From Rhizophlyctis rosea (taxonomy: Eukaryota; Chytridiomycota; Chytridiomycetes; Rhizophlyctidales; Rhizophlyctidaceae), in contig JADGJC010000107.1 in NCBI GenBank assembly GCA_027596075.1, positions 49,471-113,470 of the forward strand: a stretch of 64,000 nucleotides of DNA, read 5' to 3'. The notes beneath the pieces are model-generated. The model was given only the letters and a program-made list of their open reading frames with translations, was not told where the DNA came from and ran no database searches. Positions 48,178 to 60,620 of the stretch are shown here, piece by piece. Both the position numbers and the translations under genes were made by a program. How positions within the stretch are numbered: the stretch's first letter is position 1; each line of letters begins with the position of its first letter.

Positions 48178-49473
48178 TCAAAACACCTCAAAGTCTACCC
48201 CTATTCCTTTCAAGTCTGCTTTTACAAGATCACAGTCGCTTTGTGCCACCCCACCACCCTCAATTTTCATGCAGACATCCTTAACTTTCGGAAGACACTT
48301 CACGGCATCAATAACCGCACCAGTGTCCCATCCCTTCACCGGAATCTCAAAGGACTCCAAAATGTGGCGACAGGGAAGCGCCGTCACAAACTGGAATAAT
48401 CGTTCAATACGGAGGTAGAAGCACCACTGGTCGGGGTCGTAGCCTTCTGAGCCTGGCCACTGCAGTCTGATATGCAGAGCGATGCATTTATGAAGCATGG
48501 TAAACGGCTTCAGAACCTGGTTGAAGTTGCTGTCAGATGCTGAGGGAGAGCAGAACGCCATTGTGTGGACGGTTATGCGCGTGAGGTTTTTGAGGGTGCT
48601 GGATGGTATGGTTTTGAGTCTATCAACTGATCGGGAAATCATCAATTGTCTAAGTGTAGATTGCGAAAGGTATGATAACGAAGGATGCCACGCCTGTTTG
48701 ACGCAGATGATCGTGTAGGATTCGAGCAAGGGTGCGGTGACAGGTAGGTCTGCTAAGACAATGCTATTCGATATTTGGAGACGACGGAGGCGAGGAAACC
48801 TTTTGAAACGGAGCCGTAATGGTCGTTCGGTGCCCAGTTCAAAGATATGGAGCGTCAAATCAACGAGAGGAGCGCACTCCAAGGCGGACAAGAGGGTGTT
48901 GAATGATGTTCTGTGTTTTGACACGCCCGTGCGGAGTATCAACAAAAATGTGTGGAGACGGAGACTTTCGCGTGAAAGATAAAGATGCTCTGCGACCTCT
49001 TCCAGCAATAATGGTGCTGCCACCCGATCAATAAGCAACTCCCGCAAGTTCCCTACACTAACCGAATAGAAGACGTATCTGTAGGTTGAAATGCTGATGG
49101 AACCCTCCGTGAAGTCCTCAGGGAATTCCAGCCTTTTGACCGAACGAGCTCGCAAGCGGTCAGCTATGAAGATTCGATACCCCTTATCAGGATCTTCGCC
49201 CCCGCTAAATGGATTACTTGGATACGATGAGATGTCAATGCAATCGCCACCCCGCAGTCCGAACGCCAAGCTACGCCAGTAACGACAGATTTGTGCGAGG
49301 TGAAGTTCCATTGGACGACGGTACACCGTCGGCTCACCGTTCGCGTTCGTTTTGTCGGTCACATCGACGAAGTTTATTTGGTCAAGAGAATCAGGATCGA
49401 TATACGGTTGCAGATATTCAAAGACGGATTCGAGGACGTGTTGCAGTAGGGTGTTGATATGGAGTTTTGACAT
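48178..49473 (-). CDS. F-box/LRR-like hypothetical protein
   Basis: Single exon of 431 residues from the ATG at 49473. The N-terminal part (LLQHVLESVFEYLQPYID, then LAQICRYWRSLAFG) has the spacing of a divergent F-box of the type common in basidiomycetes and chytrids. The rest contains irregular leucine-rich stretches: VGNLRELLIDRVAAPLL, SALECAPLVDLTLHIF, PRLRRLQISNSIVLADL and LRQLMISRSV. A role as a ubiquitin-ligase adaptor is inferred and weak. Single-exon structure and divergence suggest a lineage-expanded family. Confidence 0.65.
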   Translation of the reverse strand: MSKLHINTLLQHVLESVFEYLQPYIDPDSLDQINFVDVTDKTNANGEPTVYRRPMELHLAQICRYWRSLAFGLRGGDCIDISSYPSNPFSGGEDPDKGYRIFIADRLRARSVKRLEFPEDFTEGSISISTYRYVFYSVSVGNLRELLIDRVAAPLLLEEVAEHLYLSRESLRLHTFLLILRTGVSKHRTSFNTLLSALECAPLVDLTLHIFELGTERPLRLRFKRFPRLRRLQISNSIVLADLPVTAPLLESYTIICVKQAWHPSLSYLSQSTLRQLMISRSVDRLKTIPSSTLKNLTRITVHTMAFCSPSASDSNFNQVLKPFTMLHKCIALHIRLQWPGSEGYDPDQWCFYLRIERLFQFVTALPCRHILESFEIPVKGWDTGAVIDAVKCLPKVKDVCMKIEGGGVAQSDCDLVKADLKGIGVDFEVF

Positions 49474-50048
49474 GTTGCAGGTTGGGAAAGTGTCAACTGC
49501 GGATGAAAGTGGTATAACAGAGCACGGATTATTTGGAGCGGGGTCCCGGGTTCTTGACAATTGGTTGCCAAAAAGAAAAGCCTACTCCTGTATTTGACGT
49601 TGCGATGTTGGATGGGAAGATTGGAAATCGACCGGGGGTGAGGCTAGAAGTACGTTCAATTGTGGCGCAGCTAAACTGAAGGTGGGTATTGGGTACTGGC
49701 AGCAGGACGCAGCAGCATGCAGGCCTGAAAATAATTGCAAAAACCAAGACAGCAAGTCCACAGTAAAATGCAAAGTGAATAGGATGCAGAAAAATGCTTG
49801 AAATTCATCACATTGAGACAGTTTCACTTCAACGAAACTCGAATATAAAAGAAAAAAGACATACATTGAAAAGAAAAGGAGAAAGGACCTTCAGGTCCAA
49901 ACGGTCCAGCAAAGCAGGAAAAGAAAAAGCCTATCTAAGAAAAGAACATCTACATAAATACTCCAAAAGAAATTTGTGCTACATTACATCCTACCCCACC
50001 CCCAACCCACTATCCACCGATTCCTAACCCTAATTCTAAAGCAAAGAC
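49474..50048. other. Intergenic region, 3' of URA2
   Basis: About 575 bp between the F-box/LRR gene start and the URA2 stop, both on the minus strand. AT-rich around 49740-50040. No gene was seen. Confidence 0.4.
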
Positions 50049-53000
50049 CTACTCCGACCTCCCACACACCAACGCCAACAGCGCCATCCTAACATACAAC
50101 CCATACCGCATCTGCCTAAAGTATGCCGCCCGTTGATCAAAGTCCACCTCCGGGTCGATCTCATCTACTCTCGGCAATGGGTGCATGACAATCATGCTGG
50201 GCTTAGCCTTCTGTAGGACCTTGGACGTCACGACATAGCTGCCCTTGACGGCCTTGTACTCCTCCTCGGTCGGGAACCGTTCCTTCTGGATGCGAGTGAC
50301 GTAGAGAACGTCAGTCTCGCCCAGCACGTCGTCGAGGTTGTCGTATTCGGCTTGGGGAATGTTGGCCTTCTCGGCTTCGGCCTTGATGTAGTCGGGCATG
50401 CGGAGGGATGGTGGGGAGACGTAGTTGATTTTGACGTCGTATTGGGAGAGGAGTTTGACAAGGGAGTGGACGGTGCGGCCGTTCTTAAGGTCACCGACCA
50501 TGGTGATGGTGAGGTTGTTGACGGTACCGAGCTCTTCGCGGATGGTGAAGGTGTCGAGGAAGGCTTGAGTGGGATGCTCGCCGATACCATCGCCGGCGTT
50601 GATGACGGGAACGGACGCGTACCGAGCGCCAGTGGTGGCGCTTCCGGGCTCCGGGTGCCGCATAACGATGACATCGCCGTAAGAAGAAAGAGTGCGGACT
50701 ATCAGAATGAAACGGGTTAGTGTTCTCAATCTCACATTGAGCGTTCTCAACTACTCACCAGTATCACCCAAACTCTCTCCCTTCGCGATGGAGCTCGTGA
50801 TCTGGTTGATGCTAACCACGGATCCACCCAACCGCACCATAGCAGCTTCAAAAGATGCAGACGTCCGCGTAGACGGCTCCCAGAATGCCGAGCACATAAC
50901 TTTGCCAGCAAGCAAGTTGACGGATCCTTGACGCTCCACCAGCGTCTTCATCTCTTGAGCGACACCGAAGAGAGTGTGCAAGTCGTTGCGGTTGAATTGC
51001 TTGACGGAGAGGATGTGCTTGTGGAAGAATGGCGAGCGGACCACAGCGCTGGAGCTATTGCCACAAAAGTCATCAGCATCAGGACAATCCAAAGTGAAAT
51101 CTAAACTTGCAAGTCTCACCTCTGCAAGTAATCAGAAATGTACTGGCTGCTCGAGATGTTCATGGTCTGCTGCAACGTCCTCTGCAACGCCTTGCTAACC
51201 AACTTGGTTCCGACCTCCGCACCACCCTCCAAATCCTCCTGCACCTGGCTAACATTGCTCAAGCTGGGTCCCTTCATCAAGTTACCCAAAGCCGAGTCCC
51301 CAGCAGGGCTTTTCGCGTCAACACCAACAATAGATGTAATGCGCTGGCGAGGGCTCTTAGGAGCCAAAGTGCTGGCAAGAAGACCATCGACGCGGCGCGG
51401 GGTTTGGGGCACATTTTGGTTGAGGATGCGAACGAGGCCAGAGATGTCACGGCCGGAGGGTTCGCCGAAGTAGGAGCCGTCCATGTAGACGGTTTGACCA
51501 CGGAGGACAACGCGGTGAAGGAATCCGCTGAGAACCTTGCCAGAGAATGGACTCCAATTTTGTGTCTCGGGAACAGCTTGCTTGCGGTCGATCTCAACCT
51601 AAATGAAAGAGAATTGGAAATTAGGATTGCAAGCAATGCTATGCATCTGAGCCCGTCGCCACATACCTCGATGTAAGTATCAGGCTGCTCTGGGAGATCA
51701 AAGATCCTCCTAGGGTTATCATACAACCGCGCCGTAACCTCATCAATCGTCAACCGTCCCTCAGCAACCGCCGTCAATAACAAAGGCAAAGCCTCCTCCA
51801 ACCCAACACTGCCATTCGCCGCCTTCCCCTGCTCCCCAGCAACAACATACGGCACATCCCCAACTGAGAAACAATCAATAATGTCCAAGTTCTCCCACAA
51901 AGCCGCAACATCCGCCTTGCTACCCAACACCGAGCTAGTGAACCCAGCATCCTCGTTCGACAAGAACAAGTTGTACACGTTGACATCGCAAGTGACGTCA
52001 ACTCCCTTCTCCTTGCTAAGAGCAATCAACTCAATATCCTCCTGTGTCCGGACACCCGCAACGTGAACGCTCCTCCCGTGCACATTGGCCAAGAACAAGA
52101 CACTAGCAAGGTCCGTCTCCTGAGCACGAACAATGATAGGGCTGTCGACTGGCCATTGCTTCATGAGCACCACCACATTCTTCATGCGAAGTTCTCCCGC
52201 CTTGCCACCGAACTCGACAAACAAGCTAGTGACATCCTGGGTAAGAGACGCCAACTTGTCGGCGTTGTCGGCACGACCAGCAACGGAGAGGGAGTAGTCG
52301 GCGTAGGCTTGGGACCGGCAGTTGGCTTGTGCAGCGGTGACGGTGCGCTTGTCAAGGATGGAGTCGGAGGCGCCGTTGGGCATGTTGCACAGGAGGGTGA
52401 ATCCACCGGCAACAGCGGCCTTACTAACGGCAGCAAAGTCAGCGCCTTCAGAGACGGCGATGTTGGGGACGAAGGTTTGGACGTTGATGAAGCCGGGAAG
52501 TGTGACGGTACGGTGGGAGGTTTTGTAGTCGTTGGTGGTGATCTCGAAGTCGGTCTTACGGCTAAGGGCCTCGACGAACAACTTGGCGCACTTGATGTTG
52601 GTAATCAAAGGGATGGCAAAGTCGACAGCCATACGACGACTCCTGTAACCACGACTCATGTAGCTGGCAGGCCGCCTGAACCGGTTCTTCGATGGCAAGT
52701 TGACGTAAAGGTCGATAAGGTTTTGGGCCAAGTGCTGGTTGAGACTGTACTGAGACTTTTGCTCGGACTCGTCTTCGAGCGCTTCCAAGTACTTCACGGG
52801 AATGTCGTGTTCCTGGATGAAGTCCGCCGTACCCGCAGTGGCGAACAAGTTGTAACCCATCTGGTGGAGCTTCTGCACAGACGGCAAGAACTCCATCTTC
52901 TCCTTGAACGAACCGATGGAGAGCAAGATGTTCTTCTTCTCCGGCAGTTGGAACCCAGTGGCGAGGAGCGCCTTGATGTACGCCTCGTACTTGTCCTTCC

Positions 53001-56000
53001 CGAAGCAAGCCACCTCACCAGTACTAGCCATCTCCACACCCAAAATAGGATCCGCCCCCGACAACCGACTGAAACTGAACTGCGGCACCTTGACAGCAAC
53101 GTAGTCCTTTCTCTCCTCAATCTTAGGGTACGCCTCGTACGGCTCATTGATCATGGCCTTGGTCGCCATTTCGATCAAGTCCACACCCAACACCTTGGAA
53201 CAGAAGGGGAAGGAGCGGGAAGCACGGACGTTACACTCAATGACCTTGATCTCGTTGTTCTTGGCAATGAACTGGATGTTGAAGGGACCGGTGACATTGA
53301 GGGCGTTGGCGATCTTCCTGGTGGCAACCTCGATTTTGCGGACGGTCTCGGGGTCAAGGTCTTGCGGCGGCAACACAAGTGTAGCATCACCAGAGTGCAC
53401 ACCGGCGTTCTCGACGTGTTCAGAAATGACGTGCATTATGAGCTTTCCGTTGTGGGCGACGGCGTCCATCTCGATTTCCTTGGCTTCTTCAATGAACTTC
53501 GAGATGACAACGGGATAGTCGCGGGAAACGTTGACGGCCAAGTCAAGGTAGTTGCGGAGGTCGTTTTGGGAGTAGACGACGTTCATGGCAGCGCCGGAAA
53601 GGACGTAGGAGGGACGGACGAGGACGGGGTAGCCAACCTTGTCACAGAAGGCGGTGGCTTCTTGGATGGAGGTCAACTCCTTCCACAAAGGCTGGTCGAC
53701 ACCGATTTTGTCCAACATGCGGGAGAACTTGTAACGGTTCTCGGCCCCATCAATCATGTCGGGAGAAGTACCGAGGATCTTGACGTTCTCGCGATGGAGG
53801 GGCAAGGCGATGTTGTTTGGAGTCTGCCCACCCATGGAAACGATCACACCCTCCGAGTTCTCAACGTCGTAGATGTCCAAAACGCTTTCGAGGGTGAGGG
53901 TTTCGAAGTAGAGACGGTCGGCTTCGTCGTAGTCGGTGGAGACGGTTTCCGGGTTGTAGTTGATCATGACCGTCTTGACCCCACGCTCACGCAAAGTACG
54001 AATACACCGCACCGCACACCAATCGAATTCTACACTAGATCCGATACGGTAAACACCGCTTCCCAACACAATGACACCCTTGTCCTCGAAAGGCACGTCG
54101 TGCTCGCAGGCGTTGTAAGTCATGTACAGGTAGTTGGTGAAGGCGGGGAACTCAGCGGCAACGGTATCGATTTGCTTCACGAAGGGTGTGATGCCTTGCT
54201 CAGTACGCAACTTGCGGACTGCCAACTCAGTGGTGGATAAGCACTTGGCGATTTGGCGGTCAGAGAAACCGATCTGCTTGGCGTATTTGAGTGCAGTGGC
54301 GGGGATGTTCGCGGGGGTGAGGGTCGCGAGACTTTTGTCAAGGTCGACGATGTTCTTCAATTTGTTCAAGAACCATTTGTCGATCTTAGTCAATTGCCAG
54401 ATGCGGTCGACGGTGTAACCGCTGTGCAATGCGTTGGCGATGGCAAACAACCGCTGGTCAGATGGGTTCGCCAACTCCTCGTCAATCTTGGCACTGTCGA
54501 CATAGTCGTTCTGAAGAACCATCATGTCAACAAAACAGCGCAAAATCAGTATAGTGAAGACCAAAATCCTACCTCGGAGAACCCAATAAAGCTGTACTCC
54601 ACAGCACGGATAGCCTTCTGAATAGTCTCCTCGAAGTTCCGTCCAATAGCCATGACTTCACCAACAGACTTCATAGCAGAGCTGATCTTGGTGCTGACCC
54701 GAGTGAACTTCTTCAAATCCCAACGAGGAATTTTCACAATGCAGTAGTCCAAGCTGGGCTCGAAGCAAGCAATAGTCTTGCGGGTGACGCTGTTCTTCAC
54801 TTCGGTCAAGGGGATACCAAGACCAAGCTTGGCAGCAACGAAGGCCTGTGAAACGAATATAAATGAGCTAAAGGTTGGAGGAACTTTCGATACTTTATAG
54901 AAAGTTACATACCAATGGGTAACCAGTAGCCTTACTGGCCAAGGCAGACGAACGCGACAACCGAGCGTTGACTTCAATAATGCAGTACTCTTGGCTGGTA
55001 GGGTTCAACGCGTATTGGATGTTACATTCACCAACAACGCCCAAGTGCCGGATGACATTGACGGCAGTACGACGAAGCATCATGTAGTCTTCGTCGGACA
55101 AGGTTTGAGAGGGGGCAACGACGATAGAGTCTCCAGTGTGGATACCGAGAGGGTCGAAGTTCTAAACATAATAATTGATCAATACTCACGATCTCAAGTT
55201 TGGTGCCAAGTGACAACTCCCCGCCTTACCTCCATGTTACAAACAGTGATGCAGTTGTCCTGGCAATCACGAACAACTTCGTACTCAATCTCCTTCCACC
55301 CCTTCATACTCCTCTCAATCAAAACCTGGCTCGACGTAGCGAACGCCTTCGTGCAGAGCGCCTTCAACTCCTCTTCATTGTTCGCGAACCCGGAACCGAG
55401 ACCACCAAGCGCGTAAGCAGCACGGACAATGAGGGGATAGCCGATGTCGCGACCAGCTTGAATACACTGCTCCATGGTAGTTGCGGAGGCGGATTGAGCG
55501 CACTTCTCTCCAATCTCGGCCATGGCGTTGGCGAAGAGCTCGCGGTCTTCGGTAATTTCGATGGTTTTGATGGGGGTACCGAGGACCTGCAATACACGTC
55601 TCGCATTAGCAAAGGTTCAACATATTGCCCGACTGAACCGCCATCCTACATACCTTGACTCCAAGACCCTCAAACTCATCCTTCAGCTTGACACCAACGT
55701 TAAGAGCAGTTTGACCACCAAAAGTACAGTAGATCCCATCGGGCTTCTCATGCTTGATGACCTTCCGAACGAAGTCGGCGGTGACGGGGAGGAAGTAAAC
55801 CTTGTCAGCCAAACCCTTAGAAGTTTGGATGGTGGCGATGTTGGGGTTGATGAGCACGGTGTAAATTCCTTCTTCCTTCAAAGCTTTGATAGCCTATGGA
55901 CGATGCCAAGTTAGGAAACATTCATAATGCGGATTGCATATTTCATAGATGTACCTGAGACCCGGAATAGTCGAACTCGCCGGCTTGACCGATGGAAAGA

Positions 56001-57642
56001 CCACCAGAGCCGAGAATCAAAACCTTTCGTGGCCTCAACCGAGGAGGTGCAACCGGCCTCGGCTCCTTGACAAGAGGCACCAGCTTTCCGGCGGCCTTGC
56101 AGTCCTTCATCGAGGTGATGAACCTATCGAAGAGGTACTCGGTATCCCACGGGCCAGGCGTAGACTCGGGGTGGAATTGCACACTGAAGTAAGGAAGTTG
56201 ACGGTGAATGATACCCTCGTTCGATCCGTCGTTGGCGTTGACGAAGTACTCCTCCCAGCCCTCCTTCAAAGTCGCAACATCGACCGCGAAACCGTGGTTC
56301 TGAGAAGTGATGTAGCACCGCCCAGTGTCCATGTCCGTGCAAGGAATGTTGTGACCACGGTTACCGAAAAGCATCTTCTTAGTCCCAGCCCCCGACGCCA
56401 ACGCCATCAATTGATGACCCAAACAGATACCGAAGACAGGACGGTCGCGGAGCTCGAGTTGCTTGCGCAGACGCTCGATCGTGGGCTTCACAGTGGTGGG
56501 ATCACCAGGACCGTTACTGATGAAGATACCGTCGTGGTCCCGGTCCGCAATGAAGTCGTAATCCCAAGGAACAACCTTCACTTCCACGCCCCTCGTGGTG
56601 AAGCACCGAATCTGGTTGTTCTTCATACCAACATCTACCGCTAATACACGAAGAATCTTGCCGTCCGGGCCGCGCACTGCTTTGCTCTCGTCGGCGGGAT
56701 AAATACGTGTAGTTTTGATAGAGACTTCTGCAACCAAGTTGCGGGTGTTGGGGTCGTGCCATTCCAAGTCTGAAAGCTCGGCCAACCAAGGCTTGGTGGC
56801 ATCGGTTGCGGTGACGGATCCCTCGCCGACAACGGACTTGGGGAACAACAACTTGGCCAACATGGAACCCTTTGTTCGGATCTTCTTCGTAAGGGCACGG
56901 GTGTCGATACCGTAGATGGCGGGAACATTGCTCTCCTTCAGCCATTGTCCGAGGGTGGATGCGGCGAGGTAATGTGAGATGTCGTGGGAGTAGTGGGCGA
57001 CGACCAAAGCGGCGATGTGAATTTCATCGGATTCGAAGTATTTTTGCAACTTTTGTAGAGCGGCATCGACGTCCTCACGCGACGGAACACCGTAGTTTCC
57101 GACCAAGGGGAAGGTGAGGACCAGGATCTGACCGCGGTACGATGGGTCGGTCAATGATTCAGGGTAACCAACCATACCTGTAATCAGATTTATGATGAGT
57201 AAATACAATTTGCAGCTTGAAGTCCCTGGATAGACACATTTGGCAGATGCCGATTCTTCTCCACCAGTTCGCCGGCATCGCGTCATTCCCATCCAATCAG
57301 CCAGTAGGGAACGGCAGTCTCAAAACTGTCACCCTCACAGTATTGCAATCTGTTCCTAGACAGAAACTCACCAGTTTGGAAAACGCATTCTCCAGCAATA
57401 CTGGCCGTTTCGGCACCAAAAGAGTAGCCTTGGTAAGCCGATGCATCGTTCAACAGCAAAGTAGCAACGACAGGACTGGTGCCAGCAGGAGGACTGGTGA
57501 TTGGAGGGTATGGGCCAACCCGGGGAGGAGATGAAGGACGCTTGGGGGCATTGCCAGTGACCGCGGGGCTGGTTTGCGCCGCAGGGACCGGTGAGGCCAA
57601 AACGCCGGGGTTGGAGACAGGAGAAGTTGGGGTGTCAGCCAT
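50049..57642 (-). CDS. URA2: Multifunctional pyrimidine protein: GATase-CPSase-pseudoDHO-ATCase
   Basis: Catalyses the first two steps of UMP synthesis. About ten exons, ATG at 57642, roughly 2,300 residues. Order: disordered Pro/Ser-rich N-tail; small-chain and glutaminase domains (nucleophile Cys in [11 protein letters not shown], catalytic His/Glu in [10 protein letters not shown]); two ATP-grasp CPSase halves ([23 protein letters not shown], later [20 protein letters not shown]); and a regulatory MGS-like domain ([17 protein letters not shown]). A dihydroorotase-like domain follows, then a linker and ATCase at the C-terminus ([42 protein letters not shown]). In the DHO-like domain the HxH motif is replaced ([12 protein letters not shown]), CEVAPHHLF is DVNVYNLF and DHAPH is VGDVPY, so it should be catalytically dead as in yeast Ura2. 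A separate URA4-type dihydroorotase is then expected elsewhere. UTP feedback through the MGS region is the known regulation. Confidence 0.97.
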
Positions 57643-60300
57643 TTTGATTGCTGTAGGTTGTGAGGGGTTAGAACTGTCGTTTGGCAGAAAGTATCTCATT
57701 CCATGAATCCCGAAGAAAGTCTAACGTCTATTCGCACAACCCCTCCCGCATCTCTTATGCTCCCTCCAACACAACGTCGTAGCCCGCCAAAGTTCCCATT
57801 GACCTACGTACCAAGCCCACAGCGAGAACTACGAGAGACTCTACGTCGGCGGGAGGCAGAAGGGACGTGTTGGGAGTAGCGATTCCGAGATGGGGACCAG
57901 GAATCTTAAAAATAGCACAAAGTATGGAGAACCACAAACAGCACCGGGCGAATAAAGATAACAGACAATAAATTACTATATATAAGCTCTCAAACTATAC
58001 ACAAGTGGTAGAGTGGGGAATCGTTTACAAGTAGCTCAGGATGCTTTTTTTTTTACGTTCCCACACTGCTGACCAGCTGGCTTTTTGCTGCCAGACCGAA
58101 TCCCAAAGTTGCAGGTGGAGCGGGTTTATATATTTTGCGCGCGCGTTTTTCACTCATCTGTGTTTCCATCACACATTGTATGGACTCTATGAGAGGGGCT
58201 CAGCAAAAAAGAAGCAAAACGTTTTCCTTGGAAAGAAAGCCTCAAGCCACAAAAGCCACTCTCCTATATTCCATATCGGGAAGGCAATGACGCAACTGCA
58301 AAATTGCGGTCGTGGACGGGAACCTCCGAAATTGGTGACAGGGGCAAAATTGAATTGAGAGGCACAGATATAAAATGGCTTTGAGACTGTGCCGCAAGTT
58401 TGGATGCTTTCTCCTTACACAAGTCCCCATTTCGAACTTTTAATAAAAGTCACAGATATAAGGCGTCCCTAACCATAAATAATAAAAGTCACAGATATAA
58501 GGCGTCCCTAACCATTGTTGCGGGGACAATGTGGAAACTCTATTACAATCTGCAGTTATGCTGAGTCATATGGGCTAGGGGTGGCATGAACTGAGTGGTT
58601 GATATAAATGTTGGCCACTACCTGTGGCATCCCGCAAACATTGCAAAATCGCCCACCGTGAAAAATCCTGCAAGTATCTTGTATATGGTTGACAGGATGA
58701 TGTTTAAGTGTTCGCGCTGTCGCGCTCCGCCGTAGCATTATCACTTTGAAAGACGGAGCAGCAACAGCCTGTGGCCGACTTATGTGGAGTTTGAAAGCGT
58801 TCCGCATGATTCTGTTGTAACCAAAGTGACATTCTTTTCTACAACGGTCTTGTCCAGCTGCGTACGGAAGTAGCGGTTTACAAACCACGACTCTCATGAA
58901 TATTGTATTCGAACCTTTTGCCCAACCTCTCATCGTAGCACCAACAATGCCTCCATTATCCCTGCTCATTGCCATCACCTAGGTTGAACACACTGTAAAG
59001 TATCTGACAACCCGCATTGCGAATGTCAACAACACTTCCTCACCCGGACCTCCCAATGTAATGACCGGAATAACTGGTTTCCAAGTGGAATGGCGTGGGG
59101 TCGCTCGACATGGGAGATGAGGCTTCTTTCCGCACACACGGCATCACCATGATATATCACTCACTGAAGGGCGAGACTATCCAACCGCAGCGAGCATGGT
59201 TCCAATCCTGCTAGTGACAGAGGTCTAAGAGACCGGTTAACCCTTCTCCGCACCGGACTTGGTGGTTACCTACGTCTATCGAACTCTATTGGTGGCAAAG
59301 GGGAACGTCGACAATGTCAATGAGCACGCCTCCCGACTCAAGTTGCCCAGGTTGGGGCCCATCGGTCAACAAGGTTTGAGGTCGTGTTTGTTGCGTCAGC
59401 TGCCCGCCATGCGCCGGGTGTTGTGGGTGCAGTCAACTCGATAGATGATGCATCTAGGCTGCTGTGGAAAGGTCATTCACGGAAAAGTCCGAGCTGCTCA
59501 AATTCAGATGTACTGACCCATAGGCTGTAAACCGTTCAACCAGTGTCTGGCCCTTCATTGAACCTTCTGAGGTAGGTCCAAGGGGTGGACAGGACCTGTG
59601 CACAATTCAGCTTGAAACACCTAGTCGTAGTGGTCCGAAACAGGTGGTAAAAAAGTCCACAGTCACGAGTCACCCTCCATTCGTCCACCTCATCCCGCTT
59701 GTAAAGGCCGCCGTCTACCGCCGGAGGCCCCAAGGGCATATAGTTTTGAGGTAGAAATCTGCTCACGTTCGAAATTGTGTTGTAAAATGGTGGAAGTTGG
59801 AACATCATTCGAGCCTGGACCACACACAAGTTCTTTGGCCAAAAGCCGCTGTTGCACAAGATCTGAATTCCCATCTATCCCTTTTGGGTTGAGATTGACT
59901 ACAAGCTGAATTGGCGACTTTCGAAATTCAAAAAAGCAAAGCGTCCCCAAAATCCCCCCCGTTTTCGTCCCACCGCGAATTTCCGACCAGACACAAATGT
60001 GCTTAAAACAAATAAATATAGACTGCCAAAAAGTTGCTTCCGGGTATACCACTTTTCTTGCTACCACGGCTGCTATGAGAGGACGCGTCAACAGGTGAGT
60101 TGTGAAAAATAGGTGGGAGAGGTGGGCGGCGATCTGCTGAAGGCGGTGGGAATGCTTTAAAGTGGCATATGCACAACGAGAATATCAGGCAGCCGGTCAT
60201 TGTGATTGCATGAGAATTAGAGGAATGCTACATATGTGGTTGTGGGATATGTCGTGGTCTATGAGTGACTTATGGCGGATTGAGTGATATCTATGAGTGA
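57643..60300. other. Gene-poor region upstream of URA2
   Basis: About 2.7 kb that should begin with the URA2 promoter (57643 to roughly 58100). A minus-strand frame of 139 codons at 58556-58975 starts with ATG and has several Cys, but shows no recognised motif and no neighbours in frame. No RNA gene was recognised. A short tandem repeat lies at 58441-58515. Confidence 0.4.
58441..58515. repeat. Perfect direct repeat, two 36-bp copies
   Basis: The 36-bp unit beginning TAATAAAAGTCACAGATATA occurs at 58441-58476 and again at 58480-58515, separated by AAA. The copies are identical, which implies a recent duplication or constraint. It is in noncoding sequence about 0.8 kb upstream of URA2. Confidence 0.95.
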
Positions 60301-60620
60301 TATATAACAGGCTTACCGACCAATCTTTTTCGTTATGCCATCCACAGTCGTCGCGCTGCACCGCAGGCGACCCATCGAATCCTTGGAATCTCGATTAATC
60401 GGATCTCTAGATCCTTCCCCAGACTGGTGATGCGGACATATGCAAGCGTCTCGCCGGTGACACTCTCGCTACCAAACATCTCTATCCTTTCCCTCTCATG
60501 ACAGATCATCATGTTGGGATCCCCATTCAACCATACAAGGACCAACTGAGTAAGGAGATTGAGCCGATTTGAACTTATTGAGGCCCCCGTTCTTCCGACT
60601 CAACTCGGGAGCTCGCGACC

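Noticed and set aside
52063..54240. Very long plus-strand frame (725 codons) opposite URA2
   Set aside because: Antisense shadow of the conserved CPSase/DHO coding sequence; codon bias keeps it open.
58556..58975. 139-codon minus-strand frame with several Cys residues
   Set aside because: ATG-led, but no recognised family, irregular Cys spacing and no neighbouring exon; kept only as a weak possibility.
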